Positions 1-7,430 of a stretch of 64,000 bases of DNA are shown here, in pieces (position 1 is the first letter of the stretch; every line of letters starts with the position of its first letter). Source of the stretch: Chromatiales bacterium (lineage in GTDB: Bacteria > Pseudomonadota > Gammaproteobacteria > Steroidobacterales > GCA-2729495); contig JACKNI010000003.1 in the NCBI GenBank assembly GCA_024234935.1, forward strand, positions 186,001 through 250,000. The letters run 5' to 3'. The translations under genes and the position numbers were made by a program. Under the pieces are notes generated by a model that was not told the DNA's origin, did not search any database, and saw only the letters and a program-made list of their open reading frames with translations.

Positions 1-210
1 CAAACAACGCCCATGGAGTATCTGCGCGACTACCGCCTGGATCTGGCGCACCAGGGACTTCTGGCTGGCGCCGTCGGCGGCCGCAGCGTGACCGACATCG
101 CGCTGACCTGCGGCTTCAATCACCTCGGCAAGTTTGCGAAGTGCTACCGCGCGCGCTTTGGCGAAACACCCTCGGAAACCCGGCGTCGGGCGCTGACGAC
201 AACCATCTAG
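1..210 (+). CDS. AraC-family transcriptional regulator, C-terminal end (5' truncated by window)
   Basis: Only the last 69 codons lie inside the window; the reading frame is open from base 1, so the gene begins upstream. The visible part is the second half of an AraC/XylS DNA-binding domain: a TPMEYLRDYRL segment, then the second helix-turn-helix with SVTDIALTCGFNHLGKFAKCYRARFG and the closing PSETRRR. Such regulators normally carry an N-terminal effector-binding domain of 150-200 residues, which cannot be seen. The next gene is convergent, so nothing in the window is obviously its target. The family call is firm; effector and regulon are unknown. Confidence 0.85.
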   Translation, partial: QTTPMEYLRDYRLDLAHQGLLAGAVGGRSVTDIALTCGFNHLGKFAKCYRARFGETPSETRRRALTTTI

Positions 211-260
211 ATATCCTGCCGGTTGCGCCCGCGAGTCCGGGCTGAATTGCAGCCCCGCAT

Positions 261-1505
261 TCAGCCAGCGGCCTTTTTTCCGTAATGGCCGACCACGCGG
301 TTGAGTGTCATGCCCTGCACCAGCACCGAGAACACAACCACCATGTAAGTTGCACCGATCAGGAGATCGCGCTGTGGTGACAGCGGCAGGGACAATGCCA
401 GACCGATGGATATGCCACCGCGCAACCCGGCCCAGGTCAGTATCGGTATGGCGCCGTGGCTGAATTCGCGCCAATACCGCATCAGTGACACCGGCACGGC
501 GACGCTGACGAACCGCGCAGCCAGCACAATCAACACGGCAGCGATGCCAATCAGCAGGTTCTGCGGTGTGGTCTTGATCACCAGCAGTTCGATGCCGATG
601 AGAATGAACAGGACTGCATTCATGAACTCGTCAGTCAGCTCCCAGAACGCATCCAGGTGATTGCGGGTCTTTTCCGACATGCCGAAGGCGCGGCCATGGT
701 TGCCGGTTACCAGACCGGCGACGACCACTGCTATCGGCGCTGAAACATGCAAGTACTCGCCGAGGCTGTAGGTACCGGCTGCCAGTGCCAGCGTCAGCAG
801 AATCTCCACCGGATAGTTGTCGACCGTACGCAGCATCCGGTACACCGCGTAACCGCCCACACCACCCAGCAACGCGCCGCCCAGCGCTTCTTTCAGCAGG
901 AATACCGCGACACCTCCCGGGGCCGGGTCGCCGGTGCCGGTCGCAATATCCAGCAGGGTCAGAAACACCACCACGCCAATGCCGTCATTGAACAGCGACT
1001 CCCCGGCAATCTTCGTTTCCAGCGATTTCACTGCGCCGGCATTCTTCAAGACACCCAGTACGGCGACGGGATCCGTGGGCGATATCAGCGCGCCGAACAG
1101 CAAGCCATATATGAACGGTATCTCCACACCGAGTGCTCCGGCCGTGGCCCAGAAAGCGACACCGATCAGTGCCGTGGCCAGCGCCACGCCGACTGTCGAA
1201 AGAACGGCAACGGGCAACAGCTGGGAGCGCAGGTCATTGAAATTGACGTGCAGCGCGCCGGCAAACAACAGGAAGGCGAGCATGCCGTGCAGCAGGGTTT
1301 CACTGAAGTCGATGGAACCGACCAGATCTGCCGCCAGACGTACGCCTGGCATACCGAGCTTGCCGAGCAGCACCGTGGTCAGCGACAGGACCAGCGCAAT
1401 GACCATGAGCCCGATCGTGGAAGGCAGGCCCAGAAAGCGGTAATTGAGGTAACTCGCCAGGCCGGCCAGAACCAGCAGGATGGCAACAGCCTGGAAAATC
1501 GTCAC
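261..1505 (-). CDS. CPA1-family Na+/H+ antiporter (NhaP type)
   Basis: A 414-residue, almost wholly hydrophobic inner-membrane protein with about 12 membrane spans, the usual size for bacterial NhaP-type cation:proton antiporters. The family signatures are present: ISPTDPVAVLGVL in the middle and GESLFNDGIGVVVFL about 30 residues later; these acidic residues form the ion-binding site in the family. It exchanges cytoplasmic Na+ (or K+) for protons and helps control pH and salt. The start is GTG at 1505, preceded by an AGGCGG-type ribosome site. It stands alone between a convergent AraC-type gene and the molybdenum hydroxylase operon. No long C-terminal regulatory tail is present. Ion specificity cannot be read from sequence. 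Confidence 0.88.
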   Translation of the reverse strand: MTIFQAVAILLVLAGLASYLNYRFLGLPSTIGLMVIALVLSLTTVLLGKLGMPGVRLAADLVGSIDFSETLLHGMLAFLLFAGALHVNFNDLRSQLLPVAVLSTVGVALATALIGVAFWATAGALGVEIPFIYGLLFGALISPTDPVAVLGVLKNAGAVKSLETKIAGESLFNDGIGVVVFLTLLDIATGTGDPAPGGVAVFLLKEALGGALLGGVGGYAVYRMLRTVDNYPVEILLTLALAAGTYSLGEYLHVSAPIAVVVAGLVTGNHGRAFGMSEKTRNHLDAFWELTDEFMNAVLFILIGIELLVIKTTPQNLLIGIAAVLIVLAARFVSVAVPVSLMRYWREFSHGAIPILTWAGLRGGISIGLALSLPLSPQRDLLIGATYMVVVFSVLVQGMTLNRVVGHYGKKAAG

Positions 1506-1591
1506 GTGCGCCCGCCTGCGAAGAACAAAACAGATACCTCAGGCCATGCAGTATACCGGCCTCGGCGGCATCTCCCGGTCCGGGGACAGGG

Positions 1592-4009
1592 TCAGCGTTT
1601 CTCCACGCTGACCGCCTGCGCGCGATTCGGTTTCTGCAGGGCTGCATAGATGGCCGGCGGCGAATGGTGTGACTCGGTGACAATCACCCCGGCCTCATGC
1701 AGCGCATCCTGAACTGCGGCCGAAATGGCGTGCAGCGGCGCGCCACCGCCCTCACCCATGCCCTTCGCACCGTTGTAACTGAAGGGTGACGGCGTCTGGA
1801 TGCTGCCGTAGGCGATGTCCGGGATGTTCAGCGAGGTGATCGGGCAGTAGTCGCTGAAGGTGCTGGTCAGCAGATTGCCGCCTTCGTCGTAGTCGAAGGT
1901 CTCCATCAGCGCAGCACCGATGCCGTGGCTCGTCGCGCCGTGCACCTGGCCGGCGACGATTTTCGGATTGATGACGGTGCCGCAATCGTCCACGGCCGAG
2001 TAGGCCAGAATCTGTGCGCGGCTGGTCTCGCGACTCACCTCGATCACCGCGATGTGCAACTGGGCGGCATAGGTCAGGGTGAGGTTGCCGAACTTGCGCT
2101 TCGTGTCCGGCACACGGAATGGCGGGCGATAAACGTGGCGGATGTTGAGCGTGACATCGGCCATGCGCTCGTCGAGCATCGCATTGTTGTTGTTGATGAC
2201 GTTGCTCAGCTGCCAGTAACCGATCGCCTTGTCGGTACCGCGGACACGCACTTCAGGACCCTGCGCGCCGGTGCCGAACTCCAGCTGGTCCTCGGCAGCT
2301 TCGAGCAGGAAAGCGGCCAGCTTGCGCATCTCGGCTTTCAGCTTCTGACAGGCGCCATGCACGGCCGAGAGGCCGGTGACGGCAAACTGGCTGGCATAGG
2401 TGCCGGAGTGGCCGACGTAGGTATTCCAGGCCGTGTCGAAGCCCGACCTCACCTGCACCATCGAGGGGTCGATACCGAGTTCATCGGCGACCACCTGCGA
2501 AGTCGCAGTCTCGTGTCCCTGGCCCGACGGACCGGTGCCCAGGCAGACCACCAGCGCGCCATCGAAGTCGAGCCGCATGGTGCAGACCTCTGCATTGCCC
2601 GAAAACGGCAGATGCTGATTCATGATCTGCGCCTGACCGAAATTATTGGTACCGGAATCCAGCGTGGTACCGATGCCGATGCCGATCAGCCGGCCTTCTG
2701 CGCGCGCCGCTACCTGCATCTTTTTCCACTTGTCCCAGTCAACCAGCTGCTTGGCTTTTGCAAGCATCGCCGGATAGTTGCCGGAGTCGTACACGCAGCC
2801 GTTTGGCGTCTCGTAGGGAAATTCGGTGATGTAGTTGCGCAGGCGCATCTCGTCTGCCGGGATGCGCAGTTCATGGGCACATATATCGACGATGCGTTCC
2901 ATGAACCAGAGATGCTGCATCCGCGAGTAACCGCGGTTCGGTACCGCCGGACACTTGTTGGTCACGGTCTGCGTGAAGTCGATACGCATGTTGCGCAGCT
3001 TGCAGGTAGCCGGCAGCACCTGGGACCAGATCACGCAGCCCAGCGGCTCATAGCGCGTGTAGGCGCCGCAGTCATCGATGTGCCGGGAACGCACGGCGGT
3101 GATCACGCCGTCCTTGTCGAGGGCAACCTCGGTATCGAGGAAGGTCCGTTCGTTGCCGTGCCCGCTGCCGAGCAGGTTTTCCGTGCGGAGTTCCGCCCAC
3201 TTGACGCGCCGGCCACCGGCTTTTTTCGATGCCAGTGCCGCCAGCGCCATGTACACGTAGTTCCAGATCTTGTTGCCGAAGCTGCCGCCGATATCGTGGG
3301 TGCGGATGCGCACCTGGTCGACCTTCAGCCGCAGGCCGGGTGCCAGCAGCTGCTGGGCAAAACCGGGGAAGGAGTTGTTGCAGAGAAAATCGACCGTACC
3401 CTGGCGGGTCCACTCGGCCACGCAGGCGTTGCCTTCGAGCGGCGTACTCGCGTAGCGATGAAAGTGCATGCGCGGAATACGCACCACATGGGCTGCGTCG
3501 CGGAACGCCTTGTCCACATCACCGTATTCATACACGCCGTGCCAGGTTCGGTTGGTCCCCGCCGCTTCGTGCAGGACCACCTTGTCGGTGAGCGCCTCCT
3601 CGGCATCGACCACCGCATCCAGCATCTCGTAGTCCACATTGATCAGCTGGCCGGCATCCATCGCAATCGCCGGCGAGGTCGCGGCAACGGCAGCCACCGG
3701 TTCACCCTGGAAGATGGCCTTGTCGACAGCCAGCGGCAGGTCGCGGATCTTGTCGCAGGGCTCGGGGCCGAGCTGCATGTAGGGATCGCAGTGTTCAAGC
3801 ACATCCTTGCCGGTCAGCACGCAGACCACGCCGGGCAGCGCTTCCGCTGCCGCCGTATCGATGTCGAGGATGCGCGCATGTGCATAGGGCGAGCGGAGTA
3901 CATAGAGATGCAGCATCCCCGCGCCGAGTTCATCGTCGGCGAAGAGCCCCTTCCCGCGTACCAGCCGCTCGTCTTCCTTGCGCCGCAAGGAGGTTCCTAC
4001 CCAACTCAT
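1592..4009 (-). CDS. Molybdenum hydroxylase large subunit (xanthine dehydrogenase/CoxL family)
   Basis: An 805-residue molybdopterin-binding catalytic subunit of the xanthine oxidase family, with the N-terminal a/b hammerhead domain (about residues 15-130) and the two Mo-binding domains after it. Recognisable blocks are SPYAHARI (40-47), DIGGSFGNK (239-247), PNRGYSRMQ (357-365) and the C-terminal GAKGMGEGGG with the expected active-site Glu at 753. CO dehydrogenases carry AYxCSFR or AYRGAGR at the PNRGYSR position, so this is not a carbon monoxide dehydrogenase by motif; it probably hydroxylates an organic, perhaps N-heterocyclic, substrate. It is the last gene of the minus-strand FAD, 2Fe-2S, SRPBCC, Mo operon. 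The ATG at 4009 has a GAGGGAG ribosome site. Substrate unknown. Confidence 0.88.
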   Translation of the reverse strand: MSWVGTSLRRKEDERLVRGKGLFADDELGAGMLHLYVLRSPYAHARILDIDTAAAEALPGVVCVLTGKDVLEHCDPYMQLGPEPCDKIRDLPLAVDKAIFQGEPVAAVAATSPAIAMDAGQLINVDYEMLDAVVDAEEALTDKVVLHEAAGTNRTWHGVYEYGDVDKAFRDAAHVVRIPRMHFHRYASTPLEGNACVAEWTRQGTVDFLCNNSFPGFAQQLLAPGLRLKVDQVRIRTHDIGGSFGNKIWNYVYMALAALASKKAGGRRVKWAELRTENLLGSGHGNERTFLDTEVALDKDGVITAVRSRHIDDCGAYTRYEPLGCVIWSQVLPATCKLRNMRIDFTQTVTNKCPAVPNRGYSRMQHLWFMERIVDICAHELRIPADEMRLRNYITEFPYETPNGCVYDSGNYPAMLAKAKQLVDWDKWKKMQVAARAEGRLIGIGIGTTLDSGTNNFGQAQIMNQHLPFSGNAEVCTMRLDFDGALVVCLGTGPSGQGHETATSQVVADELGIDPSMVQVRSGFDTAWNTYVGHSGTYASQFAVTGLSAVHGACQKLKAEMRKLAAFLLEAAEDQLEFGTGAQGPEVRVRGTDKAIGYWQLSNVINNNNAMLDERMADVTLNIRHVYRPPFRVPDTKRKFGNLTLTYAAQLHIAVIEVSRETSRAQILAYSAVDDCGTVINPKIVAGQVHGATSHGIGAALMETFDYDEGGNLLTSTFSDYCPITSLNIPDIAYGSIQTPSPFSYNGAKGMGEGGGAPLHAISAAVQDALHEAGVIVTESHHSPPAIYAALQKPNRAQAVSVEKR

Positions 4010-4046
4010 GATGCACTCCCTCGTTGCATGGTCTCAGCCGGCCATC

Positions 4047-4505
4047 TCAGCCGGCCTTGCCGGGCGACAGCGCCGCCTGAATGGCATCGATGAGACGCTG
4101 AATGTCTTTCTTGGCAATCGGCCGGATCAGTCCGCCGGCCAGCGCGACCAGCTTGCCGAACATGCTGAGATCGCCCTCCCATTTGACCCGCGTACCACCG
4201 TCATCCAGCGCCTCGAGATCGAAAGAGGTCAGCATGTTGAAGGCGCTGCCCATGACCTTGCCCTTGCCGCTGTATGCGGCACGACGCGGCGCCTCCTCAC
4301 CTTCGAGGGCCAGCGTGACGACTGCCGAGCCGCGGATCTTGCCAACCCCGACGTCAACCGTCACATCGGTGGTGCGCTCATCCTTCACTTCCAGACTGCG
4401 ATAGGTGGGCAGCAACGGCGCAAACTTCTGCGGATCGGCAAGAAGATCGTAGACTTCCTGCGGCGATGCCGTCACGGTGAACTCGCCGTCGAACTTGATA
4501 CCCAT
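4047..4505 (-). CDS. CoxG-like SRPBCC-family protein
   Basis: A 152-residue single-domain protein of the SRPBCC/START-like superfamily, CoxG branch. It begins with MGIKFDGEFTV and has the typical ASPQEVYDLLADPQKFAPLLP helix and a GGTRVKWEGDLSMFGKLVALAGGLI segment near the end. CoxG proteins accompany CoxMSL-type hydroxylases; in CO oxidisers CoxG helps anchor the enzyme at the membrane, and elsewhere the role is unclear. The ATG immediately follows the TAG stop of the 2Fe-2S subunit (TAGATG), so translation is coupled, and the catalytic subunit begins 37 bases downstream. No signal peptide or transmembrane helix is seen. Confidence 0.85.
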   Translation of the reverse strand: MGIKFDGEFTVTASPQEVYDLLADPQKFAPLLPTYRSLEVKDERTTDVTVDVGVGKIRGSAVVTLALEGEEAPRRAAYSGKGKVMGSAFNMLTSFDLEALDDGGTRVKWEGDLSMFGKLVALAGGLIRPIAKKDIQRLIDAIQAALSPGKAG

Positions 4506-5003
4506 CTAGCCATCCCCCCGCAGCTCGGTGGCGGCTGCTTCAATCGCCTTGAAAATATTCTGGTAACCGGTGCAGCGGCACAGATTGCCCTGGATCGCCT
4601 TGCGGATATCCCTGGCACTCGGGTCCGGATTGGCGGCGAGCAGCGCATGCGCGGACATCATCATGCCGGGCGTGCAATAGCCACACTGCAGGCCATGGTG
4701 TTCCGAAAAGGCTTTCTGCAGGGCATGCAGCTCACCGTCCTTCTCCAGGCCCTCGACGCTGAGAATCTCGCCGCCGTCGGCCTGTACCGCGAGCACCGTG
4801 CAGGACTTGATGGGCGCGCCATTGAGCTGCACCGTGCAGGCGCCGCAATAGGTCGTGTCGCAGCCAATGTGGGTGCCGGTCAGACGCAGTTCTTCACGCA
4901 GGAACTGCACCAGCAGGAGACGAGGCTCCACTTCGCGCTTGTACAGCTGCCCGTTTACCGTGACCTCGATGGGTACCAGGTCGATGGTCTCAGTAGTACT
5001 CAT
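4506..5003 (-). CDS. (2Fe-2S) subunit of molybdenum hydroxylase (CoxS-like)
   Basis: A 165-residue iron-sulfur subunit carrying two 2Fe-2S clusters. The N-terminal plant-ferredoxin-like cluster is shown by GCDTTYCGACTVQLNG and a later SCTVLAVQ; the C-terminal all-helical cluster by QCGYCTPGMMMSAHALL and GNLCRCTGYQNI. It passes electrons from the molybdenum cofactor to the FAD subunit. The start overlaps the end of the FAD subunit by 14 bases, and the stop abuts the CoxG-like gene, so the four genes form one operon. All eight cluster cysteines appear present. Confidence 0.93.
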   Translation of the reverse strand: MSTTETIDLVPIEVTVNGQLYKREVEPRLLLVQFLREELRLTGTHIGCDTTYCGACTVQLNGAPIKSCTVLAVQADGGEILSVEGLEKDGELHALQKAFSEHHGLQCGYCTPGMMMSAHALLAANPDPSARDIRKAIQGNLCRCTGYQNIFKAIEAAATELRGDG

Positions 5004-5883
5004 GGCTCACCTCGACTGTTTCGCCTTGACACCGGCGCTTCGCGGTCTCGATGCCGCGCTTGACCAGCACCTTGATGATCGACTGCTTGAAGGCGATGGG
5101 ACCGCGCTGGTCATCCACCGGATCGCTCGCTGCTACCGCTGCGTCGGCCGCCCGGGCGAGCGTGGCCGGCGTCAGCGTCTTGCCCTTGAGTTCGGCTTCG
5201 GCTGCGCTGGCATGGATCGTGGTCAGTCCGGCCGAACCGAGCGCGATACGCACGTCCTCGCATTGGTCCCCCTTGAGGCTGAGCTGCACGCCGACTGAAA
5301 TGGTGGGATAGGCGGGCGCACAACGCTTGAAGCCCACGTAGGCACCGGCACTGCCCTTGACCGGCATCGCAAAGCTGATGCCGGTGATCAGTTCGCCGGG
5401 TTTGAGCCTGGTGACGTAAAGATCTTCCACGAAACCATCCACAGGCAGGTCGCGGGTACCACCGGGTCCCTGGGTATGCAGCTTTGCATCAAGCGTGGTC
5501 AGCAGTACCGGCCAGTCACAGCTCGGATCACCGGAGGCCAGTGAGCCGCCGATGGTGCCGCGGCTGCGCACCTGGTTGTCGGCGATGCCGTTGGCGCAAT
5601 CGCCAACGATCGGCAGCAGCTTTGCCAGCGGCGAGCGGGCGATGCGCGCATGGGTAGCCAGCGCACCGATGCGCACGCCGGCGGCATCCTGTGTGATGGT
5701 GTCCAGGCCGGGTATACGCCCGATGTCCACCAGGTCGCTGACCTCGCCAAAGCGCATTTTCAGCCAGACCAGCAGGCTCTGGCCGCCTGCCAGGGCGCGG
5801 GCCCCCTCACCCAGCTCGGACAGCTGCCGGATGGCCGCCTCGACTGAAGCGGCCCGGTGGTAACGGAATGGCGCAGGATACAT
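4990..5883 (-). CDS. FAD-binding subunit of molybdenum hydroxylase (CoxM-like)
   Basis: A 297-residue medium subunit of the xanthine dehydrogenase family. The ATG at 5883 (MYPAPFRYHRA) was chosen over the longer open frame because it has a GGGAG ribosome site and matches the family N-terminus. FAD-binding motifs are AGGQSLLVWLKMRFGEVS near residues 35-50 and the GTIGGSLASGDPSCD block; the C-terminal CO dehydrogenase flavoprotein domain follows. It takes electrons from the 2Fe-2S subunit and hands them to an unknown acceptor. First gene of the minus-strand operon; its promoter must lie in the 169-base divergent region shared with the plus-strand hydroxylase genes. Confidence 0.9.
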   Translation of the reverse strand: MYPAPFRYHRAASVEAAIRQLSELGEGARALAGGQSLLVWLKMRFGEVSDLVDIGRIPGLDTITQDAAGVRIGALATHARIARSPLAKLLPIVGDCANGIADNQVRSRGTIGGSLASGDPSCDWPVLLTTLDAKLHTQGPGGTRDLPVDGFVEDLYVTRLKPGELITGISFAMPVKGSAGAYVGFKRCAPAYPTISVGVQLSLKGDQCEDVRIALGSAGLTTIHASAAEAELKGKTLTPATLARAADAAVAASDPVDDQRGPIAFKQSIIKVLVKRGIETAKRRCQGETVEVSHEYY

Positions 5884-6028
5884 GCTTGCTTCTCCCTTCC
5901 CCGATTGATAACACGTGCCTGCCCGGCGATCTATCCGGCTGCGCGTGCGGCTAACAGATTTGCCCAGAATGGGAACCCGGGGTTGCCGGTGCGTGACTAT
6001 GCTCTGCAACCGGGTTATTTATTACCCT

Positions 6029-6041
6029 TGATTCTGAATCA
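6029..6041. promoter_or_regulatory. Palindrome in the divergent hydroxylase promoter region, candidate operator
   Basis: TGATTCTGAATCA is a perfect 6+6 palindrome around one central base, 11 bases before the ATG of the plus-strand FAD subunit and inside the only intergenic space between the two divergent molybdenum hydroxylase operons. A regulator bound here would overlap the likely leader of the plus operon. No regulator gene adjoins, so the cognate protein is unknown, and a 13-bp palindrome can arise by chance. Confidence 0.35.
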
Positions 6042-6052
6042 GGTCTGATGCA

Positions 6053-6928
6053 ATGGCACTCAACCTAGAGGATTACTACCTGCCGGCCAGCCTGCAGGAG
6101 GCAAGTACCCTGCTGCAGCGCTATGGGGCCGGGGCAATGGTCGTGGCCGGCGGTACTTTTGTACACGGTCTTGAAGTGCGGGGACTGCTGACCGAAACGG
6201 TTGCCCTTGTCGATATCAGCCGGCTGGGTTTGCGCGGCGTCAGTGAGAGCGGCAACGGCGGAATCTCGCTCAAGGCGCTGACCACACTCGCGGAAGTCGG
6301 CGCGGCACCGCTCGTCCGCGGGAATGCGGCCTTTGGCAGCATCGGCGATGCACTCCAGTACCCGCCACGCCAGATTCTCAATGTCGGCACGGTCGGCGGT
6401 TGTGTTGCTGCGGCAGCACCACTTTACGATCTGCCCGCCGCTTTTCTGGCACTTGACGGGCAGGTGCAGACCAGCCTCGCCGGCCGTCAGCGCGCCATCC
6501 CGCTGAACGACTTCTTCGTCGGCCTGTTTGAAAGTGCCTTGCAGCGCGGGGAGATCATTACCGCCGTCGAACTCCCGGCTCCTGCGGCCCGTACCGCGAG
6601 CGCCTTCCTGAAGCTCGAAACCAATGCCAACGACCTGTCCATCCTCAACGTCGCCGTACGGCTGACGCTGGACAAGGACGGCAAGTGTGCCGACAGCCGC
6701 GTCATTCTCGGCGGCGGCGTCGGCGAGACCTATGTGCGCGCGACCAGTGCCGAAGCAGCGCTGCGCGGACAGGCGGCCGGCGAAGCAAGCTTTGCCGCGG
6801 CGGCTGCCGCCGTCGTCGATGACTTCGAAGCGGTGGACGATCACCGCGCATCGGCGGCCTACCGCCGCCATATCGCCCAGGTCTATGTGCGCCGTACGCT
6901 GGCCACAGCCCTCGCACGGCTGGGCTGA
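6053..6928 (+). CDS. FAD-binding subunit of a second molybdenum hydroxylase
   Basis: A 291-residue FAD subunit of the xanthine dehydrogenase family. It has the FAD-binding loop VVAGGTFVHGLEVRGL, the second block NVGTVGGCVAAAAPLYDLPAAF and a C-terminal CO-dehydrogenase-flavoprotein-like domain ending in AYRRHIAQVYVRRTL. It is first in a three-gene plus-strand operon in the order FAD, 2Fe-2S, Mo, with 14 bases to the next gene. It is only distantly similar to its minus-strand counterpart, so the two operons are separate systems rather than a recent duplication. Like the other set it should move electrons from the 2Fe-2S subunit to a cellular acceptor. Confidence 0.88.
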   Translation: MALNLEDYYLPASLQEASTLLQRYGAGAMVVAGGTFVHGLEVRGLLTETVALVDISRLGLRGVSESGNGGISLKALTTLAEVGAAPLVRGNAAFGSIGDALQYPPRQILNVGTVGGCVAAAAPLYDLPAAFLALDGQVQTSLAGRQRAIPLNDFFVGLFESALQRGEIITAVELPAPAARTASAFLKLETNANDLSILNVAVRLTLDKDGKCADSRVILGGGVGETYVRATSAEAALRGQAAGEASFAAAAAAVVDDFEAVDDHRASAAYRRHIAQVYVRRTLATALARLG

Positions 6929-6942
6929 GACAGGAAGTCCAC

Positions 6943-7413
6943 ATGAAAACCATCGAACTGCTGATAAACGGCGCGACGCACGAAGTGTCGGTTGAAGCCG
7001 ACGAAACCCTGCTGCAGGTGCTGCGCAACCGCCTGGACATGACCGGCACGAAAAAGGGCTGTGACTCCGGCGGCTGCGGCTGCTGTTCGGTGCAGGTGGA
7101 CGGCAAGGTGGTCTACTCCTGCATGATGTATGCGGTGGGTGCAGCCGGAAAAGCCATCACCACCATCGAAGGACTGGGCAGTGGCGGCACGGCGCTGGAT
7201 CCGCTCCAGCAGGCATTCATCGAGGCGGGTGCCGTGCAGTGCGGTTACTGCACGTGCGGCATGATCATGAATGCGAGCGAGCTGCTCGCCACCACGAAGA
7301 ACCCGAGTGAAGACCAGATCCGGCATGCCATTGCCGGCAACCTGTGCCGTTGTACGGGCTACACGAAGATCGTCGACGCCATCAAGCTGGCGGCCACGCG
7401 GATCGCCGGCTGA
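6943..7413 (+). CDS. (2Fe-2S) subunit of a second molybdenum hydroxylase
   Basis: A 156-residue iron-sulfur subunit with both expected 2Fe-2S sites: GCDSGGCGCCSVQVDG plus SCMMYAVG for the N-terminal cluster, and QCGYCTCGMIMNASELL plus GNLCRCTGYTKI for the helical C-terminal cluster. It is slightly unusual in having CGYCTCG where most relatives have CGYCTPG, and CGCC where most have CGAC, so it carries extra cysteines close to both clusters. It starts 14 bases after the FAD subunit, and the catalytic subunit begins 17 bases after its stop. Confidence 0.92.
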   Translation: MKTIELLINGATHEVSVEADETLLQVLRNRLDMTGTKKGCDSGGCGCCSVQVDGKVVYSCMMYAVGAAGKAITTIEGLGSGGTALDPLQQAFIEAGAVQCGYCTCGMIMNASELLATTKNPSEDQIRHAIAGNLCRCTGYTKIVDAIKLAATRIAG

Positions 7414-7430
7414 GCGATGGAGAAACTGAT

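Noticed and set aside
1925..4093. 722-codon open frame on the plus strand
   Set aside because: It runs antisense through the molybdenum hydroxylase large subunit and the CoxG-like gene, shows no family motifs, and is explained by GC-rich codon use on the other strand.
1592..5883. Carbon monoxide dehydrogenase (coxMSGL)
   Set aside because: Gene order is similar, but the large subunit lacks AYxCSFR and AYRGAGR.
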